This document shows, piece by piece, positions 27,693 to 38,277 of a stretch of DNA of 64,000 bases. The DNA is from Sphingopyxis sp. JAI108. GTDB taxonomy: Bacteria; Pseudomonadota; Alphaproteobacteria; Sphingomonadales; Sphingomonadaceae. A program made the position numbers and the translations under genes. The stretch is taken from positions 868,001-932,000 of the forward strand of contig NZ_JACCCJ010000001.1 of assembly GCF_013410105.1 (NCBI RefSeq), read 5' to 3'. The notes beneath the pieces were generated by a model, which saw only the letters and a list, made by a program, of their open reading frames with translations, was not told the origin of the DNA and did no database searches. Numbering within the stretch: the stretch's first letter is position 1; each line of letters begins with the position of its first letter.

Positions 27693-28375
27693 GCGCCGAG
27701 CGCCGCCTCCATTCGCGCCGCGGCGGCGTCATAGACATGCTCTTTCAATCCCGCGGTGATAGCCTTCGCCGCTCGGTCGGGGTGGCCGCCGGGGAAGGGC
27801 GGGGCGGGGTCATATTCGATGGCAAGCTGGATCGCCTGTGCGACCGTGTCGCCCTTGAGCCGGGCGATCAGCGTCAGCGCGAAGTCGAGCCCCGAGGTCA
27901 CGCCGCCGCTGGTCACAATATTTCCGTCCTCGACGACGCGGGCGTTTTCATGGCTTGCCCCGACGAGCGGCAGCAAATGCGCATAGGCCCAATGCGTCGT
28001 CGCGCGCTTGCCCGCGAGCAACCCGGCGCGGCCGAGCAGGAAGGCGCCGGTACACACGCTCGTCACCCACGCGGCGCCCGCCGCCTGCTGCGCGATGAAA
28101 TCGATCGTCGCCCGGTCGTTCAACGCATCGGCAACGCCGTGCCCGCCGGGAATGCAGAGGATGTCGGCTTGCGGCGCGCTCGCGAAGTCATGCGTCGGCA
28201 GGATAGCGAAGCCGCTGTCGGTCGCTATCGGGTCTAGGCGCGCCGCCGCGCCCGCGAGCACCGCGCCGGGCATTCGGCACAGCGCCTGCGCGGGCGCGGT
28301 GAAGTCGAGTTGTGTGATGCCCGGAAAGAGCAGGAAGACGATGGCGGTCGTCGTGCCGGACGCTGTATTGGTCAT
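27689..28375 (-). CDS. DJ-1/PfpI family protein (isonitrile-hydratase-like)
   Basis: 228 residues of class I glutamine-amidotransferase-like fold. The nucleophile elbow holds Cys108 in V-T-S-V-C-T-G-A-F-L-L-G, followed by T-T-H-W as in isonitrile hydratases and the amidotransferase-like domain of AraC regulators. No C-terminal helix-turn-helix is present, so it is an enzyme-type member rather than a regulator. The conserved acidic residue (D24 in Q-L-D-F) is in place. It overlaps the convergent glutaminyl cyclase gene by four bases (CTAG). Confidence 0.82.
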   Translation of the reverse strand: MTNTASGTTTAIVFLLFPGITQLDFTAPAQALCRMPGAVLAGAAARLDPIATDSGFAILPTHDFASAPQADILCIPGGHGVADALNDRATIDFIAQQAAGAAWVTSVCTGAFLLGRAGLLAGKRATTHWAYAHLLPLVGASHENARVVEDGNIVTSGGVTSGLDFALTLIARLKGDTVAQAIQLAIEYDPAPPFPGGHPDRAAKAITAGLKEHVYDAAAARMEAALGA

Positions 28376-28507
28376 GGGATGGTCCTTCGCTGGCGTGGAT
28401 CACCCAGGCGCGCGGCTCGCATCGGCCCCGTTTCCCGATGGAATTCCATCTTCAGCGCCAGTCGCGGGACGGCATCATCCTAATCCCCGCGGGGCGGCGA
28501 GGGAAGG

Positions 28508-28711
28508 CTATTCGGCGGTTTCTTTTGTTGCGGCCGATGGGTCGGCCGCGGGTGCGGCGCTGTCGCGGCTTTCGAGCATCGCGGCAGCATCGTCGAGGGC
28601 CTTGGCTTCGCTGACGGTCACGCCGCCGGGGCCGGGTTCATTGTCGGTGCGGCTGCACCCCGTGACCAACAGGGTCAGCAGGGCGGCGGCAGGCAAGGCG
28701 TTTCCTATCAT
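28508..28711 (-). CDS. Small lipoprotein of unknown function
   Basis: 67 residues. A lipoprotein signal (A-A-L-L-T-L-L-V-T-G-C, lipobox V-T-G-C) gives a mature peptide of about 49 residues rich in Ala, Asp, Ser and Glu with no recognised domain. It lies immediately downstream of two larger Ala-rich lipoprotein genes on the same strand but is separated from them by a terminator. I do not recognise a family. The 130 bases downstream of it (28376-28507) hold nothing I can name. Confidence 0.6.
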   Translation of the reverse strand: MIGNALPAAALLTLLVTGCSRTDNEPGPGGVTVSEAKALDDAAAMLESRDSAAPAADPSAATKETAE

Positions 28712-28723
28712 ATGCTTCCCATG

Positions 28724-28754
28724 AAAAAGGGCCCCATCGCTTCGGATGGAGCCC
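28724..28754 (-). terminator. Terminator after the 109-residue Ala-rich lipoprotein gene
   Basis: Read on the minus strand, GGGC-T-CCATC and GATGG-G-GCCC pair around a six-base loop and are followed by TTTTTC. It lies 30-60 bases past the stop at 28786. Confidence 0.75.
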
Positions 28755-28785
28755 TTCTTTAACAGCCCAAGGGCGTGCCGGCGAC

Positions 28786-29115
28786 TTATTGCTTGTCGTT
28801 GGCTTCGGCCTTCTTGGTTTCTTCGGCGATCTTGTCGCCAGCCTTGTCGGCAGCGTCGCCGGCGGCGTTCACCGTGCCTTCGACGGCGTTGCCGGCGTCA
28901 TCGGCGGCGGCGGCGGTCGCATCGGCGGCGTCGTCGGCGGCAGCGGCGGTCGCATCCGCAGCATCGGCTGCGCCTTCGGCCATTGCGTCGCCGGTGGCGG
29001 CGGCGTCGTCAGCCATGGAATCGGCGGTTTCGCCGGCGGCGTCCTGCGTCTTTTCCGAGCAGGCGGCGAGGCTGAAGGCCGCGGCGGCCATCGAGGCGAT
29101 GATGATCTTGCGCAT
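28786..29115 (-). CDS. Ala/Asp-rich lipoprotein with 11-residue repeats
   Basis: 109 residues starting at the ATG at 29115, which has AAGGA seven bases upstream. The signal A-A-A-A-F-S-L-A-A-C-S ends in a lipobox (L-A-A-C). The mature part is almost wholly Ala, Asp, Glu, Gly and Thr, and contains two consecutive exact copies of the 11-mer A-A-D-A-T-A-A-A-A-D-D, the DNA of which is a near-perfect 33-base tandem repeat. Such hendecad, Ala-rich, charged sequences resemble LEA-type helices that fold on drying. A paralogue-like gene is 168 bases upstream. No enzymatic domain. Confidence 0.75.
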   Translation of the reverse strand: MRKIIIASMAAAAFSLAACSEKTQDAAGETADSMADDAAATGDAMAEGAADAADATAAAADDAADATAAAADDAGNAVEGTVNAAGDAADKAGDKIAEETKKAEANDKQ

Positions 29116-29219
29116 GGGTATTCCTTTCGAATGCAATGACCGGGCGGCCGGCCATTGGCAGAGAGTTAACGGCGGATCAGGAGCTTGGCAACCGCGCTGC
29201 GAGATGCTGTCCCAAAAGG

Positions 29220-29251
29220 AAAGGGGCCGCCGGCAAACCGTCGACCCCTTT
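29220..29251 (-). terminator. Probable terminator after the 110-residue Ala-rich lipoprotein gene
   Basis: AAAGGGG (29220-29226) and CCCCTTT (29245-29251) pair, with partial pairing inside. On the minus strand the arm continues into CCTTTTG. It lies about 35-65 bases beyond the stop at 29284. Confidence 0.55.
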
Positions 29252-29283
29252 CTGTTCCTTCGGCCCGAAGGCCGGAAAGAAGC

Positions 29284-29616
29284 TTACTTCTTGGCTTCTT
29301 CCATCGCGCCCTTGGCGGCGTCGGCGGCTTCCTGGGCAGCGCCGGCAGCTTCGGCCGCCTTGTCGGTGGCGGTGGCTGCGTCGCCGGCAGCGGCGGCATC
29401 GCCAGCGGCGTCGGCGGCGGCACCGGCTTCGCCAGCGGCGGCGGCGGTCGCGTCGGCAGCGCCTTCGGCGGCTTCCATCGCGCCGTCAGCAGCGCCTTCG
29501 ACGGTCGCAGCTGCGTCTTCGGTCGCGGCCGCCGTGTCGTCGGCAGCCTTTTCGGCGCAAGCAGCGAGGCCCATCGAAGCGGCGAGGACGAGCGACAGAG
29601 TGATCGATTTCTTCAT
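29284..29616 (-). CDS. Second Ala-rich lipoprotein
   Basis: 110 residues. Export signal L-S-L-V-L-A-A-S-M-G-L-A-A-C-A with lipobox L-A-A-C. The mature protein is built of Ala with regularly spaced Glu, Asp and a few Gly, Thr and Lys, ending E-E-A-K-K. No exact repeat copies as in the neighbour, but composition and periodicity are the same, so the two are likely ancient duplicates. An extended amphipathic helix tethered to the outer membrane is expected. It is divergent from the SahR-like regulator; the 203 bases between carry that gene's operator. Confidence 0.75.
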   Translation of the reverse strand: MKKSITLSLVLAASMGLAACAEKAADDTAAATEDAAATVEGAADGAMEAAEGAADATAAAAGEAGAAADAAGDAAAAGDAATATDKAAEAAGAAQEAADAAKGAMEEAKK

Positions 29617-29819
29617 GTGGGAATACCCCTCTCAAATTTGGACTGATCGACCGGCACAGGAACTGATCGATCCCGAACATTGCCAATCGCGCGCAGAATT
29701 ACCCACTCGCCAAATCGCGTGCAACCGTCCTTTTGAAGATAGCCGCCGTGTTTCGCCGCAATCCGCCGACGAGAGCAACGCGCGCCGCGGAAATTGCGGC
29801 GTGACGCTTGGTTGACCGG

Positions 29820-29839
29820 ATATAAAGAAAGCTTTATAT
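29820..29839. promoter_or_regulatory. Perfect palindromic operator of SahR type
   Basis: ATATAAAG (29820-29827), four-base spacer AAAG, CTTTATAT (29832-29839). It ends two bases before the start codon of the ArsR-methyltransferase regulator. ATATAAAG-type palindromes are the sites associated with SahR regulators of the methionine cycle, so this is most likely the autoregulatory operator of the whole operon. Because the palindrome occupies the usual ribosome-site position, the transcript may be leaderless. Confidence 0.85.
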
Positions 29840-29841
29840 GT

Positions 29842-30834
29842 ATGTCCGTGAGCGAGCTTATCGAAATTTTCCGCGCTCTCGCGGATCCGACGCGATTGCG
29901 AGTCGTCGCGCTGCTGCGCGAGATGGAGCTTGCGATCGGCGAACTTGCGATTGTGCTCGACCAGAGCCAGCCGCGTGTGTCGCGCCATGTCCGTATCCTC
30001 GTCGAGGCCGGGATCGTCGAGCGGCGGCGCGAGGGAAGCTGGGTTTTCCTGCGCATTGCCGCCGAAGGACCGGTCGCCGAAATTATCGGTCAGGCCGAGA
30101 AATGGCCCTTCTCGGCGCGCGAAACGCGCGTCATCGCGCATGATGCGCGGCGGCTGGCGGCGGTGCGCGACGAGCGCGCCGCGGCGGCAGCGCGATATTT
30201 TGCCGAACATGCCGCCGAATGGGATGCGATCCGGTCGCGCCATATCGCCGAGAGCGAGGTCGAAGCGGCGATGCTGGCGATGATGCATAATCGCCGGCTG
30301 GGGCATTTGCTCGACATCGGCACCGGCACCGGCCGGATGGCGGAGATTTTCGCACCGACCGCGCGCCGGATCACCGCGCTTGATCGCAGCCCCGAAATGT
30401 TGCGGATCGCGCGCACGAAGCTGGAACGGCAGCCGGTGCCCGTCGATCTGATGCAGGGCGACTTTCTGGACCTGCCGGTCGCCGATGCCAGCATCGACAG
30501 CATCGTCATCCATCAGGCGCTCCATTTCGCGCACGAGCCCGACCGCGTGATCGCCGAGGCGAGCCGCGTGCTGCGCGGCGGCGGCCATCTGCTCGTCGTC
30601 GATTTCGCGCCGCATGAGGATGAGGAATTGCGCGCGCTTGCGGCGCACGCGCGTCTCGGATTTTCGGATGCGCAGATCCGCGGATGGTTCGCATCGGCGG
30701 GCCTGCTGCTCGAAACCACGCAGACGCTCGAAGGCGGGGAGCTGACCGTAAAGCTGTGGCTCGGCCGCCGTCGCAGCGATGAAGATCAACCCCCCGTCGC
30801 CGAGGGCGGGCAAGGCAAAAGGCTGGCGGCATGA
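29842..30834 (+). CDS. sahR: ArsR-methyltransferase fusion regulator, SahR-like
   Basis: 330 residues. Residues 1-80 are an ArsR-type winged helix (F-R-A-L-A-D-P-T-R-L-R-V-V-A-L-L, recognition helix Q-S-Q-P-R-V-S-R-H-V-R-I-L), with no cysteine cluster for metal binding. Residues 150-260 are a SAM-methyltransferase-like domain with motif I L-L-D-I-G-T-G-T-G-R. In SahR this domain binds S-adenosylhomocysteine and releases the DNA. Its stop overlaps the metF start (ATGA), making it the first gene of a methionine-cycle operon. The start at 29842 has no upstream ribosome site; GTG at 29848 is the only near alternative. Confidence 0.88.
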   Translation: MSVSELIEIFRALADPTRLRVVALLREMELAIGELAIVLDQSQPRVSRHVRILVEAGIVERRREGSWVFLRIAAEGPVAEIIGQAEKWPFSARETRVIAHDARRLAAVRDERAAAAARYFAEHAAEWDAIRSRHIAESEVEAAMLAMMHNRRLGHLLDIGTGTGRMAEIFAPTARRITALDRSPEMLRIARTKLERQPVPVDLMQGDFLDLPVADASIDSIVIHQALHFAHEPDRVIAEASRVLRGGGHLLVVDFAPHEDEELRALAAHARLGFSDAQIRGWFASAGLLLETTQTLEGGELTVKLWLGRRRSDEDQPPVAEGGQGKRLAA

Positions 30835-31769
30835 CGTCGAACCTCAACTCGCTGGCGGAGGCGCGCCGCGCCGCGGCCTCCCCGCTGTTCGCCAATCTCG
30901 ACGGCGATATCGGCGTCAGCTTCGAATTTTTCCCGCCGAAGACCGAAAAGATGGAAGCGCAGCTGTGGGACACGTTCCGCGCGCTCGAGCCGCTGGCGCC
31001 CAGCTTCGTATCGGTGACCTATGGCGCGGGCGGGTCGACGCGCGAGCGCACCCACGCGACCGTCGCGCGCATCGCCGCCGAAAGCGCCGTGCCGCCCGCC
31101 GCGCACCTGACCTGCGTCGAGGCGTCGCGCGCCGAGATCGATGAGGTCGCGCGCGCTTATTGGGAGGCGGGCGTGCGGCATATCGTCGCGCTGCGCGGTG
31201 ACGTCCCCGGCGGTGAGCCCTATCGGCCGCACCCCGACGGCTACGCCAATGCGATCGAACTGGTCGCGGGGCTGAAGGCGATCGCGCCGTTCGACATTTC
31301 GGTCGCCGCCTATCCCGAAACGCATCCCGACGCCGATTGCCCGCAGGCCGATCTCGACAATCTGAAGCGAAAGCTCGACGCGGGCGCGACGCGGGCGATC
31401 ACGCAATTCTTCTTTTCGCCCGACAGCTTTCTGCGTTTTCGCGATGCCGCCGCCGCTGCCGGCATCGACGCGCCGATCATTCCCGGCATCCTTCCCGTGT
31501 CGAACGTGTCGCAGACGCGGCGTATGGCCGATATGTGCGGCACCGCGATCCCGGCGTGGATGGTGTCGCTGTTCGAAGGGCTCGACGATCACCCCGCCGC
31601 GCGCCAGCTGGTGGCGGCGACGATCGCCGCCGAAATGTGCCGCCGCCTCTACGCGGGCGGCGTGCGCGATTTCCATTTCTATACCCTCAACCGCGCTGAA
31701 CTCAGCTATGCTATTTGCCATTTGCTTGGATTGCGGCCGGTATCGACCGCAAAGGACCAGGCAGCATGA
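30831..31769 (+). CDS. metF: 5,10-Methylenetetrahydrofolate reductase
   Basis: 312 residues, TIM-barrel FAD enzyme that makes 5-methyl-THF for methionine synthase. Conserved blocks: F-E-F-F-P-P-K near 40 (catalytic Glu), S-V-T-Y-G-A-G-G-S-T, L-R-G-D, A-A-Y-P-E-T-H-P and T-Q-F-F-F. Translation is coupled on both sides by ATGA overlaps with sahR and with the first metH part. The N-terminal extension of about 30 residues is Ala-rich. Product and substrate match the next two genes exactly. Confidence 0.97.
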   Translation: MTSNLNSLAEARRAAASPLFANLDGDIGVSFEFFPPKTEKMEAQLWDTFRALEPLAPSFVSVTYGAGGSTRERTHATVARIAAESAVPPAAHLTCVEASRAEIDEVARAYWEAGVRHIVALRGDVPGGEPYRPHPDGYANAIELVAGLKAIAPFDISVAAYPETHPDADCPQADLDNLKRKLDAGATRAITQFFFSPDSFLRFRDAAAAAGIDAPIIPGILPVSNVSQTRRMADMCGTAIPAWMVSLFEGLDDHPAARQLVAATIAAEMCRRLYAGGVRDFHFYTLNRAELSYAICHLLGLRPVSTAKDQAA

Positions 31770-32815
31770 GCAGCGCACGCGAAGCATTGCAGGCGGCGGC
31801 GAAGGAACGCATCCTGCTGACCGATGGCGGCTGGGGCACGCAGATCCAGCTCCGCAAGCTGGCCGAAGCCGACTATGCCGGCTCGCTGGGCCTCGGCCAC
31901 GACCAGAAGGGCAACAACGACATCCTTGCGCTGACGCGGCCCGACGTCGTGACGGCGATCGGCGAGGCCTATCTGGCGGCGGGGTCGGACATCGTCTCGA
32001 CCAATACCTTCAGCGCGAACCGGATCAGCCAGGCGGATTATGGCGCCGAGGCGCTCGTCGCCGAAATCAATCGGGAAAGCGCGCGGCTGGGCCGCGAGAC
32101 GGCGGAAAAATATGAGGCGCTCGATGGCCGCCGGCGCTTCGTCGCGGGCGCGGTCGGGCCGACGAACAAGACGCTGTCGCTCTCGCCCGACGTCAACAAC
32201 CCCGGCTATCGCGAGATCGATTTCGACGAACTGAAGGACGTCTATCTGGAACAGGTCGTCGCGCTCGCCGAGGGCGGCGCCGACTTCATCCTGATCGAGA
32301 CGATCTTCGATACGCTCAATGCCAAGGCGGGCATCGCGGCGACGCTCGAAGCCGAGGCGAAGGTCGGGCGCGAACTGCCGCTGATGATCTCGATGACGCT
32401 GACCGACCTGTCGGGTCGCAACCTGTCGGGGCATACGGTCGAGGCCTTCTGGTACGCCGTGCGCCATGCGAAGCCGCTGACGATCGGGCTGAACTGCTCG
32501 TTCGGCGCGTCGCAGCTACGTCCGCACGTAAAGGTTTTGTCCGAAATCGCCGATGCGCTGGTGATGGTTTACCCCAACGCGGGCCTGCCGAACGAACTCG
32601 GCGAGTATGACGAGATGCCTGACACGACGGCGGAACTTGTCCGCGAATGGGCCGAGCATGGCCAGGTCAACATCCTCGGCGGCTGCTGTGGCTCGACGCC
32701 CGCGCATATCGCGGCGATGGCGAAGGCGGTTCAGGGGCTGCCGGCGCGGCAGATTCCCGAGGTGCCGGTGCGCACGCGGCTGGCAGGGCTCGAGCCTTTC
32801 ACGATGGCGGCCTGA
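31766..32815 (+). CDS. metH: Methionine synthase, homocysteine-binding subunit (MetH N-terminal module)
   Basis: 349 residues corresponding to only the first module of cobalamin-dependent MetH. It has the homocysteine S-methyltransferase barrel start (L-L-T-D-G-G-W-G-T) and the zinc thiolates: Cys in G-L-N-C-S-F-G and the Cys pair in L-G-G-C-C-G-S-T-P. The start at 31766 overlaps the metF stop (ATGA). The folate, B12 and reactivation modules are encoded separately downstream after a 126-base gap that contains an inverted repeat. Each part has its own start, so this is a stable two-gene arrangement, not a frameshift. Confidence 0.94.
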   Translation: MSSAREALQAAAKERILLTDGGWGTQIQLRKLAEADYAGSLGLGHDQKGNNDILALTRPDVVTAIGEAYLAAGSDIVSTNTFSANRISQADYGAEALVAEINRESARLGRETAEKYEALDGRRRFVAGAVGPTNKTLSLSPDVNNPGYREIDFDELKDVYLEQVVALAEGGADFILIETIFDTLNAKAGIAATLEAEAKVGRELPLMISMTLTDLSGRNLSGHTVEAFWYAVRHAKPLTIGLNCSFGASQLRPHVKVLSEIADALVMVYPNAGLPNELGEYDEMPDTTAELVREWAEHGQVNILGGCCGSTPAHIAAMAKAVQGLPARQIPEVPVRTRLAGLEPFTMAA

Positions 32816-32846
32816 TCTCGCTCTGGAGATAGAACCCCGCTCGCCC

Positions 32847-32917
32847 TGAGCTTGTCGAAGGGCCGTCCTTTCTTCGGGCGAGCGTTGGATAAGAAGGACA
32901 GGGCTTCGACAAGCTCA
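32847..32917. repeat. Inverted repeat inside the metH two-gene gap
   Basis: TGAGCTTGTCGAAG (32847-32860) and CTTCGACAAGCTCA (32904-32917) are perfect complements. Inside them GTCCTT and AAGGAC also pair. This is the widespread short repeat containing AGCTTGTCGAAG. It sits between the two methionine synthase genes within one probable transcript. Confidence 0.88.
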
Positions 32918-32941
32918 GCCCTAACGGAAAAAGAAAAAAGC

Positions 32942-35560
<2,619 letters not shown>

Positions 35561-35642
35561 CGGCCGTGGTGGCGGCTGTCCGATAAGGGGACAGGCGCGC
35601 GGTTAACCAGCTTCGCGGGCGACTGGGCCCGCGAAACCCGCT

Positions 35643-36608
35643 ATGCGGCTGCGCATGTTCACGTCCATCCCGCGCCGGCCCCTGTTGCCGCTGCTCGCCC
35701 TTCCGTTGCTGCTGGCGCCGGTTCCGCTTCCGGCCCAGACGGGCGGCGCCCCCTACAGCGTCGACGGCCGGGGCTTTTCGCGCTTGCAGGACGCCGTCGA
35801 TGCGATCGGCGAGGGCGAGGGGACGATCCGCATCGCCCCCGGCTATCACCGCGACTGCGCGGTGCAGACCGCGGGACGCATCGCCTTCGTGGCCGCCGAG
35901 CCGGGTCGTGCCATCTTCGACGGCGTGACGTGCGAAGGCAAGGCGGCGCTCGTTCTGCGCGGCGATGGTGCGCGCGTGGACGGCATCGTCTTTCAGAATA
36001 TGCGCGTTCCCGACGGGAATGGCGCGGGCATCCGGCTCGAGACGAGCGATCTCGACGTCGTGAACGCGATGTTTCGGGGCAGCGAGGAAGGCATTCTCAC
36101 CGCCGACGATCCAGAGGCGACGCTGACGATCGACCGTTCGACCTTTTCGCGCCTCGGCCGCTGCGACCGGGGTTTGAGCTGCGCGCACAGCGTCTACACC
36201 GGCATCTACGGCCGCGTCACCGTCACCCGCTCGCGTTTCGAAAAAGGCAGCGGCGGCCACTATCTGAAAACGCGCGCGATCGCGGTCGATATCAACGACA
36301 ACAGCTTCGACGATACGCAGGGGAAGGCGACCAATTATATGATCGACCTGCCTTCGGGTTCGGTCGGACGGATTTCGAACAATCTGCTGGTGCAGGGCCG
36401 CGACAAGGAAAATTATTCGGCCTTCATCGCCGTCGCCGCCGAAGAGCGCAAGAATCCGTCGCGCGGCCTGATTGTCGAGGGCAATCGGGCGAGCCTGCCG
36501 GCGGGCATGGATCGCCGGTCGGTGTTCGTCGCCGACTGGAGCGGCGAGGCGCTGGAGATCGGGGCGAATGAATTGGGGGCGGGACTGACGAAGTTCGAGA
36601 AGCGGTAA
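35643..36608 (+). CDS. Secreted right-handed beta-helix protein
   Basis: 321 residues with a hydrophobic signal (L-L-P-L-L-A-L-P-L-L-L-A-P-V, cleavage near A-Q-T). The body has repeated short strands with Asn/Asp/Gly turns typical of parallel beta-helices (V-D-G-I-V-F-Q-N-M-R-V; V-T-V-T-R-S-R-F-E-K; V-D-I-N-D-N-S-F-D). Such folds often bind or cut polysaccharide, but I see no characteristic lyase or pectinase catalytic set. M at residue 5 is an alternative start. No operon partner is evident; it is convergent with the ybjN-like gene, stop to stop in three bases. Confidence 0.72.
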   Translation: MRLRMFTSIPRRPLLPLLALPLLLAPVPLPAQTGGAPYSVDGRGFSRLQDAVDAIGEGEGTIRIAPGYHRDCAVQTAGRIAFVAAEPGRAIFDGVTCEGKAALVLRGDGARVDGIVFQNMRVPDGNGAGIRLETSDLDVVNAMFRGSEEGILTADDPEATLTIDRSTFSRLGRCDRGLSCAHSVYTGIYGRVTVTRSRFEKGSGGHYLKTRAIAVDINDNSFDDTQGKATNYMIDLPSGSVGRISNNLLVQGRDKENYSAFIAVAAEERKNPSRGLIVEGNRASLPAGMDRRSVFVADWSGEALEIGANELGAGLTKFEKR

Positions 36609-36611
36609 GGC

Positions 36612-37118
36612 CTAGGCCTCGCCGCGCGTTTCGATGAGCGAGGCGGCGAGCGCCTCTGCGGGCGTCTTGCCGCCCCACAGCACGAACTGGAACACGGGGT
36701 AAAAGCGCTCGCATTCGTCGATCGCGCTTTCGATCAGCGTTTCGGTCAGGTCGAGCGACAGCCCCGCATCCGCACCGACGAGCATCCCGTGGCGGAAGAG
36801 GATCGTGCCGCTGTTCGACCACAGCTCGAAATGGCCGAGCCAAAGCTGTTCGTTGATCAGCGCGAGCGCCTCGTGCGCGACCGCGCGCTTGTCCTCGACG
36901 ACGCGGATGTCGGGAAAGGCGAGGAGCTGGATCACGCCGTCTTCGGGGCGCCACACCGCGCGCAGTTCATAGGTCGTCCAGCTGCCCTGCGCGGTCGCGA
37001 CGATCTCGTCCTCGCCGACCATCTCGTGCGACCAGTCGTGCGCGGCGAAATAGGACGCCAGCATTTCCATCGGCGCCGCATCCTGGCCGTCATCGTCGTC
37101 GTAAAGATCGTCACTCAT
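36612..37118 (-). CDS. YbjN domain protein
   Basis: 168 residues, acidic N-terminus (S-D-D-L-Y-D-D-D-D-G) then a YbjN-type sensor fold: E-M-L-A-S-Y-F-A-A-H-D-W, followed by W-R-P-E-D-G-V-I-Q-L-L-A-F-P and a C-terminal helix with I-D-E-C-E-R-F-Y-P. YbjN proteins resemble type III secretion chaperones and, in E. coli, affect motility and stress. No signal peptide. Function in this organism unknown. Confidence 0.8.
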   Translation of the reverse strand: MSDDLYDDDDGQDAAPMEMLASYFAAHDWSHEMVGEDEIVATAQGSWTTYELRAVWRPEDGVIQLLAFPDIRVVEDKRAVAHEALALINEQLWLGHFELWSNSGTILFRHGMLVGADAGLSLDLTETLIESAIDECERFYPVFQFVLWGGKTPAEALAASLIETRGEA

Positions 37119-37177
37119 GCGCGCTCCCCTAGCCGTTCTTGGGCGAGGTTGCGAGTCTGCAGGTCGCGTGGCCGATC

Positions 37178-37277
37178 GTCATCCCGGCGACGGGGGTTCA
37201 GAGGCGCGTGTCTGAACAGGATCGCGCCGGCATAATCGAAACGCGAGGCCGGAACCCCGGCTTTCGCCGGGGTGACG
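37178..37277. repeat. Degenerate inverted repeat, same family as 21969-22034
   Basis: The right unit at 37252-37277 carries GAACCCCGGC and GCCGGGGTGACG arms identical in core to the unit near spt. The left unit at 37178-37199 (CGTCATCCCGGCGA-CGGGGGTTC) has decayed by a few bases. It fills the gap between the YbjN and UbiK-like genes (37119-37278), where I see nothing else. Confidence 0.75.
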
Positions 37278-37278
37278 G

Positions 37279-37617
37279 TCATTTTTTGGGCGCGGCCTTG
37301 GCGCTGCGTGCCGCGGGTTTCGCCGCGGCTTTGGCGGCGGGCTTCGCTGCCGGGGCTTTTGCAGCCGCAGCGGCCTTGCCGGCGCCTTCGAGCTTGTCGA
37401 GCCGTGCCTTCAACGCTTCGGCCTCGGCGCGCGCGGTAGCGGCCATTTTCTTCACCGCCTCGAATTCCTCGCGGCTGACGAAATCCATGCGGCCGACGAA
37501 TTCCTTCGCGCGGTCGCGCATCGCGGCTTCGGCTTCGCGTCCGGCGCCGGCGACGGTCCCGGCGATGCCGTTCACCATCTTGGCGAGGTCATCGAAAAAG
37601 CGGTTTTCGCTCTGCAT
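37279..37617 (-). CDS. UbiK-like accessory factor with Ala/Lys-rich tail
   Basis: 112 residues starting at the ATG at 37617 (AAGGA upstream). Residues 1-80 match the short UbiK/BMFP family: F-F-D-D-L-A-K-M-V-N-G-I-A-G-T, then a helix-breaking D-F-V-S-R-E-E-F-E-A-V-K-K-M and a trimeric coiled-coil end L-K-A-R-L-D-K-L-E. UbiK helps assemble the ubiquinone synthesis complex on lipid droplets. The last 32 residues are A-K-P-A-A-K repeats resembling histone H1 or AlgP tails, an addition not needed for the coiled-coil. The longer frame upstream is not coding. Confidence 0.78.
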   Translation of the reverse strand: MQSENRFFDDLAKMVNGIAGTVAGAGREAEAAMRDRAKEFVGRMDFVSREEFEAVKKMAATARAEAEALKARLDKLEGAGKAAAAAKAPAAKPAAKAAAKPAARSAKAAPKK

Positions 37618-37664
37618 GTCTGATATTCCTTCGTCGGGGCTATCCCCAGTTGTCCCTTGCGCCT

Positions 37665-38216
37665 TCACCTTATCTGGGTGCTGGCGGCGGCGGGGACAAG
37701 GGTTTCGGCATCGGGATTGCGCTGATCGATCTGGAAATTGAGGATCGCGGCAAAGCTGAGCCACATCATATAGGGGACGAGCAGCCACGCCGCGGCCTTG
37801 CGGATCGGCGCGAAGGCGAAGGCGGTCGCGATGGTGACCATCAGGATGAAGATGATCAGGTAAAGCGCGGTCGTCACCTGATGCTGGCCGAAGAAAAGCG
37901 GCGACCAGGCGAAATTGGCGACCAGCTGGACGAAGAAGAGCAGCAACGCGAAGCCGCGCCCTTTTGCGCCGCGCGCATGCAGGATCATCGCGAGCGAAAG
38001 GCCCAGCATGATATAGAGGACCGGCCAGACGGTGGCGAACACCCAGCCCGGCGGCGTGATCGGCGGAAGGTCGAGCGACGCGAACCAGCGATTGTCATAG
38101 CCGCTGTTCGACAAAAGTCCCATCAGGCTGCCGATCAGCACGATTGCCGGAACGGTGACGAGCGCCCAGCGCAGATAGGACATGCGAAGCTGGCCCTGTG
38201 TCGCGATTTCGGTCAT
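37665..38216 (-). CDS. tspO: TspO/MBR family membrane protein
   Basis: 183 residues with five hydrophobic helices. Family signature: D-L-P-P-I-T-P-P-G-W-V-F-A-T-V-W-P-V-L-Y, then N-F-A-W-S-P-L-F-F in helix 3 and L-L-V-P-Y-M-M-W-L-S-F-A in helix 5. TspO binds porphyrins and cholesterol-like ligands and in alphaproteobacteria tunes photosynthetic or stress gene expression. The start at 38216 is preceded by a G-rich site; the longer frame upstream would add a non-family N-terminus. Confidence 0.9.
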   Translation of the reverse strand: MTEIATQGQLRMSYLRWALVTVPAIVLIGSLMGLLSNSGYDNRWFASLDLPPITPPGWVFATVWPVLYIMLGLSLAMILHARGAKGRGFALLLFFVQLVANFAWSPLFFGQHQVTTALYLIIFILMVTIATAFAFAPIRKAAAWLLVPYMMWLSFAAILNFQIDQRNPDAETLVPAAASTQIR

Positions 38217-38277
38217 GTCCGCAATATCCCCCAAATGCGAATCCGTTGCATTTGTGTCGCGATTGTGCGGCACAGCG

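Noticed and set aside
28880..29000. CRISPR-like array
   Set aside because: The repeats are inside an in-frame lipoprotein gene and encode an 11-residue peptide period; there are no unique spacers.
29284..29815. Plus-strand frame through both Ala-rich genes and the upstream gap
   Set aside because: It is the antisense of GCN-rich codons and gives a low-complexity protein without a signal or ribosome site.
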